Shown: positions 10,585 to 22,900 of the stretch, piece by piece
Numbering within the stretch: the first letter of the stretch is position 1
Layout of the letters: each line of letters opens with the position of its first letter
Assembly (NCBI GenBank): GCA_036346375.1
Contig: CM070508.1
Location: 14,068,852 to 14,132,851, forward strand
Length of the DNA: 64,000 bases
Source: Guadua angustifolia
Taxonomy: Eukaryota; Streptophyta; Magnoliopsida; Poales; Poaceae
Reading direction: 5' to 3'
Position numbers and translations under genes: made by a program
Notes under the pieces: generated by a model
Databases searched by the model: none
Told to the model about the DNA's origin: nothing
Seen by the model: the letters and a program-made list of their open reading frames with translations, nothing else

Positions 10585-10815
10585 GAGTTTGTTCAAATTT
10601 AAGAGTGTTTTTGACTTGATGGCCAATATAGAGATGGGAATGGACCGTATGAATTATGATGCCATGTTTTTTTTTTCCTTTTGAAAACAGGTATCATGCC
10701 GATTTCATTCACGACCAACAAGATCCGGCCATTTTTCGTTGATGCCGGCTACCATTTGGCTTGTAACGAAATTGATATTCATCTTCAGCATTGTTTCATT
10801 AGCCGCCCCGTCAAG
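10585..10815. other. Short spacer, nothing recognised
   Basis: Unique-looking non-coding sequence with a poly-T run near 10668; no feature supported. Confidence 0.3.
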
Positions 10816-12092
10816 TAAGGGTGCAACTGGAACGGATATTTTCTGACCGACCGAATCAATTCGGATAGCGATTTGAATAGTTTTTCGGATATTCGAAGAA
10901 TTTTTCGGATACGGATACGGATAAGGATAGTTATCTCGGATAAGGATACGGATACGGATAGTAATTATCCGACGGATACAGGAATATCCGAGTTTATAAT
11001 CGGATAATATCCGGATATAAAATATGGATATTATCCGAAAACTTTAAATACTTCTCCAAGACTGTGAGTCTGTAACTCTCCAATCAAAGAGCATCAGTCA
11101 CCAGAGTCTGGAGGCACTAGTACCAGTGTACCAATACTACTCTTGGTACTCTACCAGTACCAGTGCCAAGTACCAACTACCATTCTACCAAGTGCCACAC
11201 TGTCACTGCCAAAGTGCCAACTCCAAGTGCACCACAACGCCACAGTGCGGTGCCAAACCAAAAATTTACCACGTGCAGCCAGACTTCGGCTTGTCCACTA
11301 GCGCCCGAGCCAAAATCGAAGGCAATGCGACATCGCCACGAAAGCGCACTCCAAAACCAAAAACATAAAATCCCCAATCCATTTCGTGCTCTCTTTCTCT
11401 ATCTCTATTCTCTACTAGTCTGATAGTCTCTCTTCTCTAAAATCCCCAATCCAAACAAAACCTAGCCGAGTGAGTGGCTTAAGTTGAGGAGGCACCAAGG
11501 CGGCACCGTGGTCCGGCAAGACCGCACTGGCCATAGCCATGACCACCGGCGATCCTGCACCACGCCCAGAGGTCAGAGTCTGCACCACCTCACGGTCCGA
11601 TCAGCACTGCTGCCGCTCGTCCTTCGACTCGATGGTATTATATAATTCTATCATGTTTACCTTACTAGTTTGTGACTTCTAATTTGCTAGTGCCATTGTC
11701 TTTGATAATTCTATTATGACTCTACATTTAGTTTTTATATAATCTCTAGTCGTTCATTATTAATTCTTAATTATGTACAACGCAACTATAGTAAATTTTG
11801 TACTATTTTCTTCACATTTTGTCAATAATTATTCATAACTCATAAGTAATTTACCATTCAAGATGTTACATGTGCAATAAATGATCTATATTTTCGTATT
11901 ATCCGGCTAAAATATTCGACCTGTATTGAATCCGGTGCGTATTCGCCGATTCGTAAGTGATAGTATCCGTATTATTCGCATTCAGTATTCACATCCGACA
12001 CCATTCGTATCCGACTTCGTATTCGATAAAAAATATGGATACGTATACGGGATGAACAATATCCGACCGTATCCGATCCGATTACATCCCTA
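10816..12092. mobile_element. Non-autonomous hAT element, 1.28 kb
   Basis: Ends TAAGGGTGCAACTGGAACGG and, read inward from the right, TAGGGATGTAATCGGATCGG are followed inside by many GGATA/CGGATA repeats on both sides (10850-11040 and 11900-12080), typical of hAT subterminal regions. Flanks CCGTCAAG (10808-10815) and CCGTCAAC (12093-12100) match at 7 of 8 positions, fitting an 8-bp hAT duplication. The middle (11050-11650) contains open frames rich in simple motifs (repeats of CCA..GTGCCA) but no transposase domain was recognised. Confidence 0.8.
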
Positions 12093-12199
12093 CCGTCAAC
12101 ATCTGGGAAGGATTGGCATTTGATTAGTCGACAAACAATAGAATTTGGTTCTGTCATCGTTTTGGTACTTGATCATGCCAATAGTACTTGTTGATAGAG

Positions 12200-13715
12200 G
12201 CGAACCATGTAAGACACAGGGTTAGAAAACTCGCCGGTTTCTCGTGGTCTTGCCGAGATCTCTCTTACCGGAGGTGAATGAATTTTGAAATGCCGGCTGG
12301 AGTGAAAAAATTCAAAAAATTTGAATTGATATAGTGATCTCGTTATATCTCGGCGAGATCCCACCATATACCGCCGAAATCTCATTATTTTTATTTGAAA
12401 TTTGATATTTTATGACCGGATTTGACTAAAAATTGATCAATAACCCTTAAAACGTCATCTTATACAAAAATTTGTTGAAAAACCAAATTTTAAGACATTT
12501 TTTAAAACTGCAAAAACACTGTCAGATTTTTATAAAATTGTAAATGCTTTATAATGATGTGAATATTTATTGTACCATCCTAAGAAGTGTAGGATCATAC
12601 ATAAAATTTTTTAAAATAATTGAACTTCATTTGTTATCTTTAAAAATTCAAAAGTGAATGAACATATTGGGACAGTAATTTTGTTAGAATTTTGTATATT
12701 TTCTCGAGTGTGATCATAATCCAAAATTTTTCTAAGGGCTTAATAATGGCCTCCGTACCATTCTATAAAATTTTTATTTTTTTTTTGCTCAATCAAATCT
12801 ATGTATACATTGAATTTCATTTTTTATATTTCAAAAATAACAAATAGAAAGAAAAAATAGTTCAGTGCACTTGTATGAATTTTATAAATTTACTGGAGTG
12901 TGATCATGATTCAAAATTTTTGAAAGAAAAAATGGTGCAGTGCACTTGTAAGAATTTTATAAATTCATTGGAGTGTGATCATAATTCAAAATTTTTGTGA
13001 TATCTTAATAATTTCCTTAAAACCCTTCTACAATTTTTTAAACAAAAATTGAACCTTTTTTATTGCTAAAGCAAATCAATATATTGATCATCAAGCTTTT
13101 ATCAGGACGTAGCACTATCATAATTTTTGGAACTTCTTGAAGCTTGATAACTATATAAAAATTTTATAAAAACATTAATGATACATAAAAACCATTCACA
13201 AAAAATTTAAAAAAATTTCTAACATAGTTTGTACCATTTTTCATTTAGTTAAAATTTGTCGGTAAGGGTTTTATCAGGAAAGTAGCACTGTCTAAATTTT
13301 TAAAAATTCATAAAGTTTGATCATTATTTAAAAATTTTATGAGAAAATTAGTGATGCATCATAACCATGCAAATTTTTTTTTTAAATTTTATAAAGTGGT
13401 TTGTTTCATTTTCCATTCAGTTCAAACTTGCCGATCAGCATTTTATCAAGACAGTAGCAATGTTTGAATTTTTAAAAATTCCTTAGATTTTATAATCATC
13501 TGAAATTTTTATGAGAATATCACTAATATGTCAGAAACCTCCAAAAAAATTCAAAATTTTTTAACGTTGTTTCACCTGGATTTCGCGCTGTCCAATTTTG
13601 TCGAAATCTCGGCCCTACTGGTAAAAGAAACCTGATTTGAAAATCCATTTTTACAGTTCATCTTGAATTTGTCTGAAATTTCTAAATCTTACTGAGATTT
13701 CGTTCAATCCTTGGT
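12200..13715. repeat. AT-rich dispersed repeat with internal tandem units
   Basis: The segment runs from sequence with 'cgagatctc'/'ggcgagatccc' motifs to 'actgagatttcgttcaatcc' and is otherwise AT-rich with many AAATTTT words. Related wording (ctcagccaag.., tcgccaaaaatc.., cactgtagtaatttgaaat) occurs at 3660-3760 and 63860-64000. It is therefore a dispersed repeat of the genome, whose class I cannot name. No terminal inverted repeats or target duplication were found. Confidence 0.5.
13097..13560. repeat. 172-bp tandem repeat, about 2.7 copies
   Basis: The marker TTTTATCAGGACGTAGCAC recurs as TTTTATCAGGAAAGTAGCAC and TTTTATCAAGACAGTAGCAA at 13097, 13269 and 13441, a constant 172-bp spacing. 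Each is followed by similar AATTTTTAAAAATTC and GTTTGATMATnATTTAAAAATTTTATGAG-like words. Upstream, shorter duplicated blocks around 12850-12990 share CAGTGCACTTGTA and GGAGTGTGATCAT. Confidence 0.7.
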
Positions 13716-13951
13716 AAGACTACACAAGAAACTAGTGCTCACTCCGTCCCGTGGTATAAGTCTAAGCTTACTATACGCACAGACGAAGAAAACACTAAAT
13801 CTAAGAAAAATTAATATCATTGGACCATCCATACTCCTATTGAATGTTCTATTACAAATAATCAACCATTTGTCTCAATTAAAGCAGGGGTATAATGTTA
13901 AAATATTGCAATAACTATATTTTGATTGTCTTAATGGACCTATATAATGGG

Positions 13952-14896
13952 TAGATCTGGGCAATGGGCCTTGCCTTTTTGTGTTGGCTATTGGCATGGC
14001 CAAAATTACGGCACGACACGAACATCTTCGGACAGGGCTAGCACAACAAAATGATGGGCTGTGCTGGACTTGGAATCTCAACATCATGGGTTGCCCAGTC
14101 TAGCACGAAAATAGCCCTTTCATAAAAAACACATCCATTCTATAGCCCAACCCATCATCAACTACCTCACCCTAGCGACTTAGCCTATCATCAAATACTA
14201 TCTCTCCCCTTCACCTCCTACCATAGCCCATCCAACGTAGTCATTCTCTACCCACGCCTCCATCGTCTCCTCTCACTCTCTTCTCTTGCACTCCTCTACC
14301 CTTGCTTCCTTCTCACACCGACACCTCCCTTTCGCACCACGTCATCCCCTCCTTGCCATTCCCTGCCACCTCAATGATATATCCGACAGCCTTTGGTCAC
14401 ATTGTCATCGATACGGCTTTGCGGCACCGCACCACTAGCTTGGGCGGTCGTCCTTAGAAAGAAAATAGTGGTGACAGAAGACGATGGCAATGCCGCTGGA
14501 TCTAGCAGTCTTCGACCTTGCCACTGTCATATCTGGCCTTCACGCGCCATGTCGCCATTGTCCCCGGCCACCATGCGTGCTTCTTCCCTGATGTTAGCGC
14601 CTTCGTCACCTCCGGTCGAGTTGCACCCCGTCCCCACGACCACGTCATAGGTGCCCCGATTGTCTCCGGCTACTTTTCTCTCCTCTGCAATAGTCCAAAT
14701 GGACCTAGCTTAAGTCGGCATGGCACGAAGGTGACATGGCGCACCAATGGACAGTGCTTGAGCTCGTTGGAGGAGAGTCAGGTTGGCCTGGCATGTCACA
14801 GTTGGCTAACCAAGCAGTGGCGGCATGGCACGGTCTAGGTCCATAGCCTATAGGGCCCTTGCCATGCCGCCCAGTAAGGCCTAATGCCTGGGTCTA
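13952..14896. mobile_element. Probable old hAT element, GC-rich
   Basis: Ends TAGATCTGGGCAATGGGCC and, read inward from the right, TAGACCCAGGCATTAGGCC match at about 14 of 19 positions. Flanks ATAATGGG (13944-13951) and ATTGTGGG (14897-14904) match at 6 of 8, as expected for a decayed 8-bp hAT duplication. Inner sequence repeats GGCATGGC and GCACGACACG words. Frames inside (for example 14393-14650) match nothing I know. Confidence 0.45.
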
Positions 14897-15236
14897 ATTG
14901 TGGGACGCTACTTCTTGAGAATGAGGATTTATATTGCGGGATTGAAGGAGTAGCTAAGATTATTTTAGTTGCATTTGGATACGGCCTAAGGAATCTGAAG
15001 TTAAGGCGGGGTGTAAACATTACGATGATGTTTGCACTCTTGGTAGTTCGCAACCAAGAAACGTGTCAAAAATATTGACATCGAAGTCGAGCAAGTGCTT
15101 GGCAGTTGTGCTTTTGTGTGTGTGTTTTTTCTTCGTATTTTCATCGAATCTTAAAGCTTCATCGATTTAAAACGACATTGCAGTTTTCTGATGACCAAGT
15201 CCGTGTAATGACAGGAGGAAATACTAGCAAATAGTA

Positions 15237-17476
15237 CTAGCCTACGCTATCAAGTAGGAATATTCCCAGACTTTGCAAAATGACGGATTGCTCATTAATC
15301 CATTTCTCTTTTACCTGTAAGAGAACATCATGTAGAGCCACATTATGAAGATTCTTCGTAAAACCACCAAGCCAGCGCCCAAACATATTAGAAACACTAC
15401 AAGGTTTAGTAATGTCAAAAGCTAAGTGTATAAAACCCCAGACCATACGAGTAAATCGACAGTTAAAGAACAAATGCCTAATTATCTCTATTTCATGACA
15501 AAAGCTACATGTTTTACTACCCTACCAATTGCGTTTTGCCAAATTGTCCTTGGTCAAAATGACCCCTCTTCGAAGGTACCACAGAAACATTTTGATCTTT
15601 AGTGAGGCTTTTAACTTCCATATACACTTGTTTAAATTAGGAACATCACATTTAATCAGCGCCAAGTAATGAGACTGCACAGAGAATTGTCCAGATTGAC
15701 ACAAATTCCAGCGAAATTCGTCATCACCCTGCGTCAAATGGAAATTAGCGATGCGGGAAAGCAAGTCATTCTACGCCGCCAACTTTGGTCCAATTAATGA
15801 CCGTCTCCAGTATAAATTTGGTTGAGGAGTCATGAGAACATCAGCAATGGTTATGTATTTCTTCCTTGTGATGCTATATAACCCAGGATATTGATCTTTT
15901 AAAGCGCAGCGTCCCAGCCAAATGTCTTCCTAGAATCTCACTTGTGATCCATTATTAATTTTGAAAGTACCAAATCGAAGAAAATCTTGTTTTACCTTCA
16001 TCAAATTGGACCAGAAATGCGAATCTCTTGGTTTCCACACAACTTGTACTAAAGGTTTAGATCCAAAGTATTTATTTCTAATAAGCTGCTGCCAAATACC
16101 ATCCGATATTAAAAGCTTGAATAACCATTTACTCAAAAGTGCAATGTTCTTAACTTTTAAGTCGTAAATCCCAAGTCCCCCTTGATCTTTAGGTTGGCAT
16201 AGGATACTCCATTTTGCAAGACGATATTTTCTTTTACCCTCATCACCTTGCCAGAAAAAACGAGAGCAGAAATAATCAAGTTTTTTAAGGACACCTTTAG
16301 GCATCTCGAAAAAGGACATCATATACATTGGAAGACTACTTAAAACTGAATTTATAAGTGTTAATCTGCCTCTAACTGAAAGATGTTTTCCTTTCCAACT
16401 ACTTAGTCTCTTTTCGAAACGCTCCTCCACCTTTTTTCAATCTGAATTTTTCAGTCTCTTAAAGTGAATAGGAATTCCTAAATACTTCAGAGGGAGCTCC
16501 CCTTGTTTGCAGCCAAACAGATCCATATACTGTTGTAAAGAATCTTAGGCATCCCTAAAACAGAGTAACTCACTTTTATGGAAGTTTATTTTGAGACCCG
16601 AGATTTGCTTAAACGCACAAAGCAATAACTTCATGTTACGAGCTTTATCTAGATCATTTTCCATAAATAAGATTGTATCATCTGCATATTGTAGAATAAA
16701 TAAACCTCCATAAACTAAGTGAGGCACTACTCCGCCAATTTGTCCCTGATCCTTCGCTCTCCTAATCATAACTGTCAACATATCTGTGACAATATTAAAC
16801 AATAGAGGTGATAGAGAATCACCTTGTCGGAGACCTTTTTTGTTTGGAAAAAGAGTCCCACTTCGTCATTAACATTAACCGCCACACTTCCACCCGAAAT
16901 GAAGGACTTAATCCAAAAAATCCACTTGAATGAGAATCCTTTTACTCGGAGGGTCTAAAATAGAAAAGGTCACTTAACCTTGTCGTAAGCTTTCTCAAAA
17001 TCAATCTTAAAAAGAACCCCACTAAGCTTTTTCCTATGCATCTCGTGAATTGTTTCGTGCAGTATGACAACCCCTTCTAGAATGTTTCGGCCGCGCAAAA
17101 AATCTATTTGTGTCGGACTAACAACCTTGTCTGCAACCATATTCAGTCTGTTTATAGCAACCTTAGTAAAAATTTTGAAACTCACATTTAGTAAGCAAAT
17201 TGGTCTGTACTGCTGGATTACATTTGCTTCCTGAACTTTAGGTATAAGAGTAATTATTCCAAAATTCAGGCTAAAAAGAGGTATATCTCCAGAATGTAAC
17301 TCCTGAAACATAAGCAAAAGATCACCTTTGATAATATCCCAGAATTTCTTATTACAAACTCCTTTCAAACCAATCGCCGGGCGACGAGAATCATAAGATC
17401 CCCTTTCTTGTCTCCAAATCAGACCATTGCAGCTCCACTCTAATACCTGTGCTCCTTCACGCCAAAATAAGGACAT
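15237..17476 (-). pseudogene. LINE ORF2 reverse transcriptase remnant
   Basis: Minus-strand fragments give a plant L1-type reverse transcriptase in order. 17476-16970 holds the N-terminal fingers (IITLIPKVQEANVIQQYRPI, then FKIDFEKAYDKV). 16802-16545 holds the catalytic YADD box (ILQYADDTILF) and GLKINFHKSE. 16430-15930 holds the thumb and C-terminal part (SWKGKHLSVRGRLTLINSVL, DQGGLGIYDL). 15764-15237 holds the zinc-finger RVT-like end (WKLKASLKIKMFLWYLRRG). Frames are separated by shifts and stops. The 5' part (endonuclease) is missing, and the last segment stops before a recognisable tail, so both ends look truncated. No target duplication was found. Confidence 0.85.
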
Positions 17477-19395
17477 GAACGATCTCCATCACGGTTTATT
17501 TTACACAAACACTGGATGAGCTTCGCGTCCATGCGTAGTACACGGAGCTTAACTGCTTGCTAGCTAGAAAAGTCAAGTCGGTCCAAGAACAATTGCACTC
17601 GAGCTCCAAATGGCCCGTAGATGCGTTTGTTTCGGCCCTAGTACTTCTGGGTGTTTCATGAGCTACTTCCAAGCAAATGTCCCGAGCATACGCCAAACTG
17701 AAGAAAATTGCCGGAACCTCCGATTACCGAGGTGGCCGGCAAGCTCTGAACTCTGAAACACGTGAAGTATCTGAAGCTATTTATTTGACAAACTGTACGT
17801 TCTGTGTTACAAGTAGTAGCTCTCTTGCTCCATTTTCACCCACACGACATGACGCAAATATCAAGCTCTCTTTTGGGTTTAGCACATCCATTTCGTCAAA
17901 AGATCGGCCGGAGTCACCCACTCAGCAGGCCTTTTCAGTTTTCTGGCGTACGGATTTCATGAAAAGAACCGTTCGGAGTTTTGGATAACCTGGCAGAGAT
18001 TCCCGTTAGTGGAACCTTACATTTATTGCTCTGAGTGTTTGAACAAATGTAATCAGTGAAGGCATGACAGGATCCCAGATCTATTATGAAATTTTAACCA
18101 CCTCCAGGCTCCAGGTAATTCTAGTTCTAGCTAGTCAAAGCAATCTGAAAGCATTGCCATCCCTCAGAGGCTTTTCTTGACAACAGATGTGAGCTTTTCC
18201 TTTCCAGCTTTCCCTTTTTGTCCCCATCTCCTTGTTCCCTTCGCTCTCTTTCCCATCGTCATTTCCCCACTTGCCCAGGGCCCAAAAGTGCAGGGCTAGT
18301 CTGGACATTTCCCCATGCCCAACAGATGCAACAACAAGAGAACAAAACTACAAAAGGGCACTTGGGTGTCACTGTCCCTCTCTCTACTTCCGAAGTTCAG
18401 ATTTGTCCTACTTAGGCAAGCATAACCAAGGCCAGTCTAAGACAAAAGATGGCAGCTGATCAAATAACTCCTAGGAGCTTAGCATCTTGATAAAGGAGAG
18501 CTCTAGGCACATGATAGGAGGCCAAAGTTGTCCCCTGCTCGAGCTCAGGAATGATAATTAATCATGGTACCTCCTCTTTTGCTCGCCTTTGCTTCCCTAG
18601 CTTCTCTTTGATCAGGAACAGTTCATCTCTGTCTCACATGTGCGATGTGCCTGAATGCATCCAAGTGTATCTGGTTTTTTGTTTTCTTTAGGGGACTTTC
18701 AGGTCTAGGTAGGTGAGAAACAAAGTATGAAATGGCACTGTAAAAGCTTCTTGGAAGGAACAGAGGGCACACTTAACATTGATCTAGATTAATTCACGTC
18801 TAGGGATTTATTAATTGCCATCCTGGATCTTTGTTCAGACAATGCAGATATGAACTCGGAATAAAATAGAGCGTTGCTACGCGTAAGAACAAAACTTTTT
18901 TTTTTAACTGGATGTGTTTACAAACACTGACTAACAACAGATGATTGAAATACTTCCCTCAAATTTTGTTTCTTCATACTAACAACGCTACCCTCTTCTG
19001 AACGCCTCGCAAAATAAAAAATAAAAAAAACAGTGGTTCGAACAAACAGATTGGTAGGAGATTTGTACTGAATCTATGGGCAAACTAGGCTACCCTCTTT
19101 TGAGCAAGCCCAGCCAAAGCAAAAGCAGGCTGATCATGAACAGTACAACCGATCGGGGAACACATCGGGATCGATCACATCACGCACAAGCAGCTCGCCG
19201 TGGCATTTTTGGACGCCACCTTTTCTCCCCTCGCCATTTTTCTGCAAAAGCTCTAGCTCGGCATCTAAGGACGCACATCCAACATGCAGAAAAGAAGAAG
19301 AGAGAGAAAAATGCACATGTAAAATGTATAGGAATGAGCGAAAGAACCCCTCATGATGACTGCCATAACATGTGGACGGATTCGGCTTTCCGGAT
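17477..19395. other. Intergenic stretch, no gene recognised
   Basis: Frames here are short and match nothing I know. Composition is mixed, with poly-T at 18896 and poly-A near 19020. A diffuse regulatory or unique region cannot be excluded; no transposon ends were seen. Confidence 0.35.
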
Positions 19396-19857
19396 TGTTA
19401 GATTCTACGTTTAGACTAGGCGTAATATCCTCGGTCTATGTTTAGCATCGCATAATTGATTGGGTCTCTTGCCTTTCTATTCCCATAGTCTCTATTTCTT
19501 CAGGGGAACTTACTAGCTGCGATTCTGGGCGTTGTTGCAGCGTGAGGAAGCAAGGGAGAACATTCGTTTGGTGTGCACCCGATTGGAGGTTGTTGCAATG
19601 CAGCTTTTTGCCAAGAACGGATGGAATAACTACAATAGACTTTGCTATCCTTAATTTTTGGTACAATATTCATGTAATATTTGCTCCTCATTAATTCAGC
19701 TGGATAGTTGAAAATTTTGTAATAAAACCGGGCTGTGTGCTTTGGCAGAGGCCGGAGATGATTCCATTGTCAAAAAAAAAATATGGAAGTGCTAGGACTA
19801 TATATACATGTACCACATCTCTCTGATATATACACATAAGTTCTAATCCAGCTATCA
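19396..19857 (+). repeat. 5' LTR of the copia element, interrupted by a LINE tail
   Basis: It begins TGTTAGATTCTACG and ends CTATCA. Compared with the 3' LTR it carries an extra block of about 285 bp (19500-19784) that is a LINE 3' end, replacing the short GACCGCATGGATGA stretch kept in the 3' LTR. Confidence 0.8.
19500..19784 (+). mobile_element. LINE 3' end inserted in the copia LTR
   Basis: The plus frame from 19504 gives the C-terminus of plant LINE ORF2: GTY, one stop, then LRFWALLQREEARENIRLVC, later AMQLFAKNGWNNYNRLCYP and a stop. A 3' untranslated stretch with AATAAA-like ATAAAA and a poly-A run at 19772-19781 follow. The insertion is heavily 5'-truncated. Only the protein tail and 3' end remain. 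Confidence 0.78.
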
Positions 19858-19869
19858 TGGTATCACAAG
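19858..19869 (+). promoter_or_regulatory. Primer-binding site of the copia element
   Basis: TGGTATCACAAG abuts the LTR end CTATCA. It differs slightly from the standard TGGTATCAGAGC complement of initiator tRNA-Met and fixes plus orientation. Confidence 0.7.
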
Positions 19870-19926
19870 TTAGATCGATCCTTCCTCTCTCCCGCCGCAT
19901 CTAGAGTTTCCTCTCTGTGCGGTTCC

Positions 19927-22900
19927 ATGGCTGCCACCGACCCTTCTGCTGATGAGGCCGCGCGTCTTCTCGCCGAAGAAGTGGCGTGTCGTCAGGAAGA
20001 GGACGCCACGCACGCTAGCGCCGAAGAGGAATCCACGCGCGCCCACGCTGAGCTCGAGGTTGCTACATGCCATCGCCAGGAGCAGGCCGACGCGTAGGCC
20101 CTTGCTCACGCGCAGGCCGCCACGGTAGCCCTTCATGCACAATATTTCTATTGATAATAATTGTTCTGTGGAGTTTGATCCTTTTGGTCTTTCTGTGAAG
20201 GATCTCAACCAAGAACGTGATCGCCTGGTGCAATAGTACCGGTTTGTTGTACTTGCTCTAGCCCTCAGCATCGATGTCCCATCCTTTTGCCTTGGCTGCT
20301 GGTGTAGTTTCCTGATACGCCTGACGTGCTGGACCGTGTTTATGTCAGGAGAAGAATCAACAAAGAGGTGACGGAGAAGTCCTGAAGATTGTTTTTGGAT
20401 TTAGCTTTCTTTATATAAGATGGGAACGGTTTAAGTTAGGAAGTCGTATTCGAGTCAAACTCTGTAAAAGAGACCAATATAAGTAGCCCTTGAGGCAGGA
20501 AATAAAGTAGCTTGCTTGTTGGAATTTAATCAAGGCGGTGGCTCCGATTAACAGCCAGTTATCTGATTTGCTAGCTTGATCGTCACGGCTTCGTCTAGCG
20601 AAAGCTCGGGTCGCCGGCCGGTGACTCGCGCGTTCGTTTAGGCAAATCCTGCTTTGGCTCCGATCTACTCCGGGCTGGAGCGAGAGTCAAGGAAGCAGGG
20701 GAAGGAGGCGCTTACCATTTCCCCATTGTTTGTCATCGTCATCTCAGTTACCTGGGTCATGAAGCTTTTGCTAGGTTAACCAACACGGGGGCCATCCAAT
20801 GTAATAAAGCCTCGTCGGAGTCCTTGTGTCATGCTTGCCAGCTTGGCCGGCATACCCGTCTTCCCTTTACGTCCTCCACATCTAGAGCCTCTCAAAATTT
20901 TGATTTAATACATTGTGATCTATGGACATCTCCCATTCCAAGTGTCTCTGGTTACAAATATTATCTTATTATTCTTGATGATTGCTCGCATTTTCTTTAG
21001 ACATTTCCCCTTCGTCTCAAATCTGACATGTTTTCGACTCTTGTTAACTTTTTCTTTCGTCTCCACCAGTTCGGTTGCACCAATAAGAACATTTAGTGCG
21101 ATAATGGACGTGAGTTTGACAACTCTTTTGCCCGCACTTTCTTTCTTACTCATGGTGTCAATTTCCGTCTCTCTTGCCCCTACACATCGCAACAGAACGG
21201 CAGAACCGAACATATAATTCGTTCCACCAACAATATCATGTGTTCACTTTTGTTCCAAGCTAACCTACCTCCTACCTATTGGGTCGAAGCTCTTCATGCG
21301 GCCACTTATCTTCTTAACCGACACCCCACCAAAACACTAGACTTTCGGACCCCCTTTTTTGCCCTTCACGGTGTTCAGCCTTCGTATTCTCATCTTCGTG
21401 TTTTTGGTTGTACATGCTATCCCAACCTAATCGCCACTGTTGCGAATAAACTTTCCCCTCGCTCCACCAGTTGTGCTTTCCTTGGTTATCCCTCGGATCA
21501 CAAAGGCTATCGATGTCTCGATCTTACAATAAATCGCATCATCATCTCCTGTCACGTCACATTTGATGAATCCTCTTTTCCTTTCACTGACTGTTTTCCT
21601 CCTCAGCCTTCCTCTAACTTTGATTTTCTTTCGGAGTTCGATTGTACACCGCTCCCTATTGGCCCCCGTTTTTTTGCAGGTACCAGTTCAGTCCCTGGCG
21701 CTCCTGGTGCCGACCCTGCTACCCCTGTTGGCTTCCAGCCACGGGCTGTTGCCAGCGGCGTTGGCGCCGGTTCTACAGCGCTCTTCTAATCTGGTCGTCC
21801 TACTGCCCCGCATGGTACTCCACCGGTGGCTGTTGCCAGCAGGTCGGCGTTGCCCATGGCGACCCCACCTTCAGCTTCGCATGGGACAGCACCGCCTGCG
21901 GTGTCCCCCGTGTTGGCTTCGCCTGCGCCGGCATCACCTGTGTCCGCCTCACTTGCGCCGGCATTGGCCTCGCCTGCGTCAGCTGCTGCGACTCAACTGC
22001 CGCGCGCGGCTGTCCCCATCAACCCTGTGGTGAATTACCACAGCATGGTGACTCGTGGCAAGACCGGTTTTCATCAGCCAGTAATCCCATTCAATCTTAA
22101 TACAGTTACACTTTCTCCTGTACCTAAGACATATCACGGTGCTCTGGCTGATCCTCATTGGCGTGCATCAATGACTCAGGAATACAAGGCTTTGCAGGCT
22201 AATCAGACTTGGGATCTTGTGCCTTGTCCTCCCGGAGCCAACATTGTTACTGGAAAATGGATTTTTCACCACAAATTTCACTCAGATGGTTCTCTCGATC
22301 GTTATAAAGCACGTTGGGTTTTTCATGGTTTCTCTTAACGGTCTGGTCTCGATTATGGTGAAACTTTCAGTCCTGTCATCAAGTCTGCCACTATTCGCAC
22401 CATTTTTTTCTACATGGCACTTTGTCAGAGGTGGTCTATTGTGAGCAGTCATCTTGATTTGTTGACACTTCCTGGTCTGATTATGTATGTTGTCTCAATA
22501 AGTCTCTCTATGGTTTAAAGCAAGCACTATGTGCATGGTACAGTCGGTTTGCTTCTTTCATCCACTCTATTGGATTTGTTGGTGCTCGGTTAGATACGTC
22601 ACTTTTTGTTTACCAGCGCGGTCATGATTTGGCTTATTTGCTCCTTTATGTTGACGATATTGTGCTCACGGCCTCCTCATATGCTCTCCTCCAGCATGTC
22701 ATTGATGCTCTTCAATGGAAATTCTCTATGAAAGACCTTGGTCCTCTCCATGACTTTCTCGGCATGTCTATCGAACGTCACTCCAATGGTCTGTTTCTCT
22801 CTTAGCACCAATATGCCTTGGACATTCTGCAGCGAGTCGGCATGTCTGACTGCAAACCTTGCACTGCACCTGTGGATACTTCTACCAAGCTATCATCCGA

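Noticed and set aside
14393..14838. Possible coding sequence within the GC-rich hAT-like element
   Set aside because: Frames overlap each other and show no family motif; position inside a decayed element explains them.
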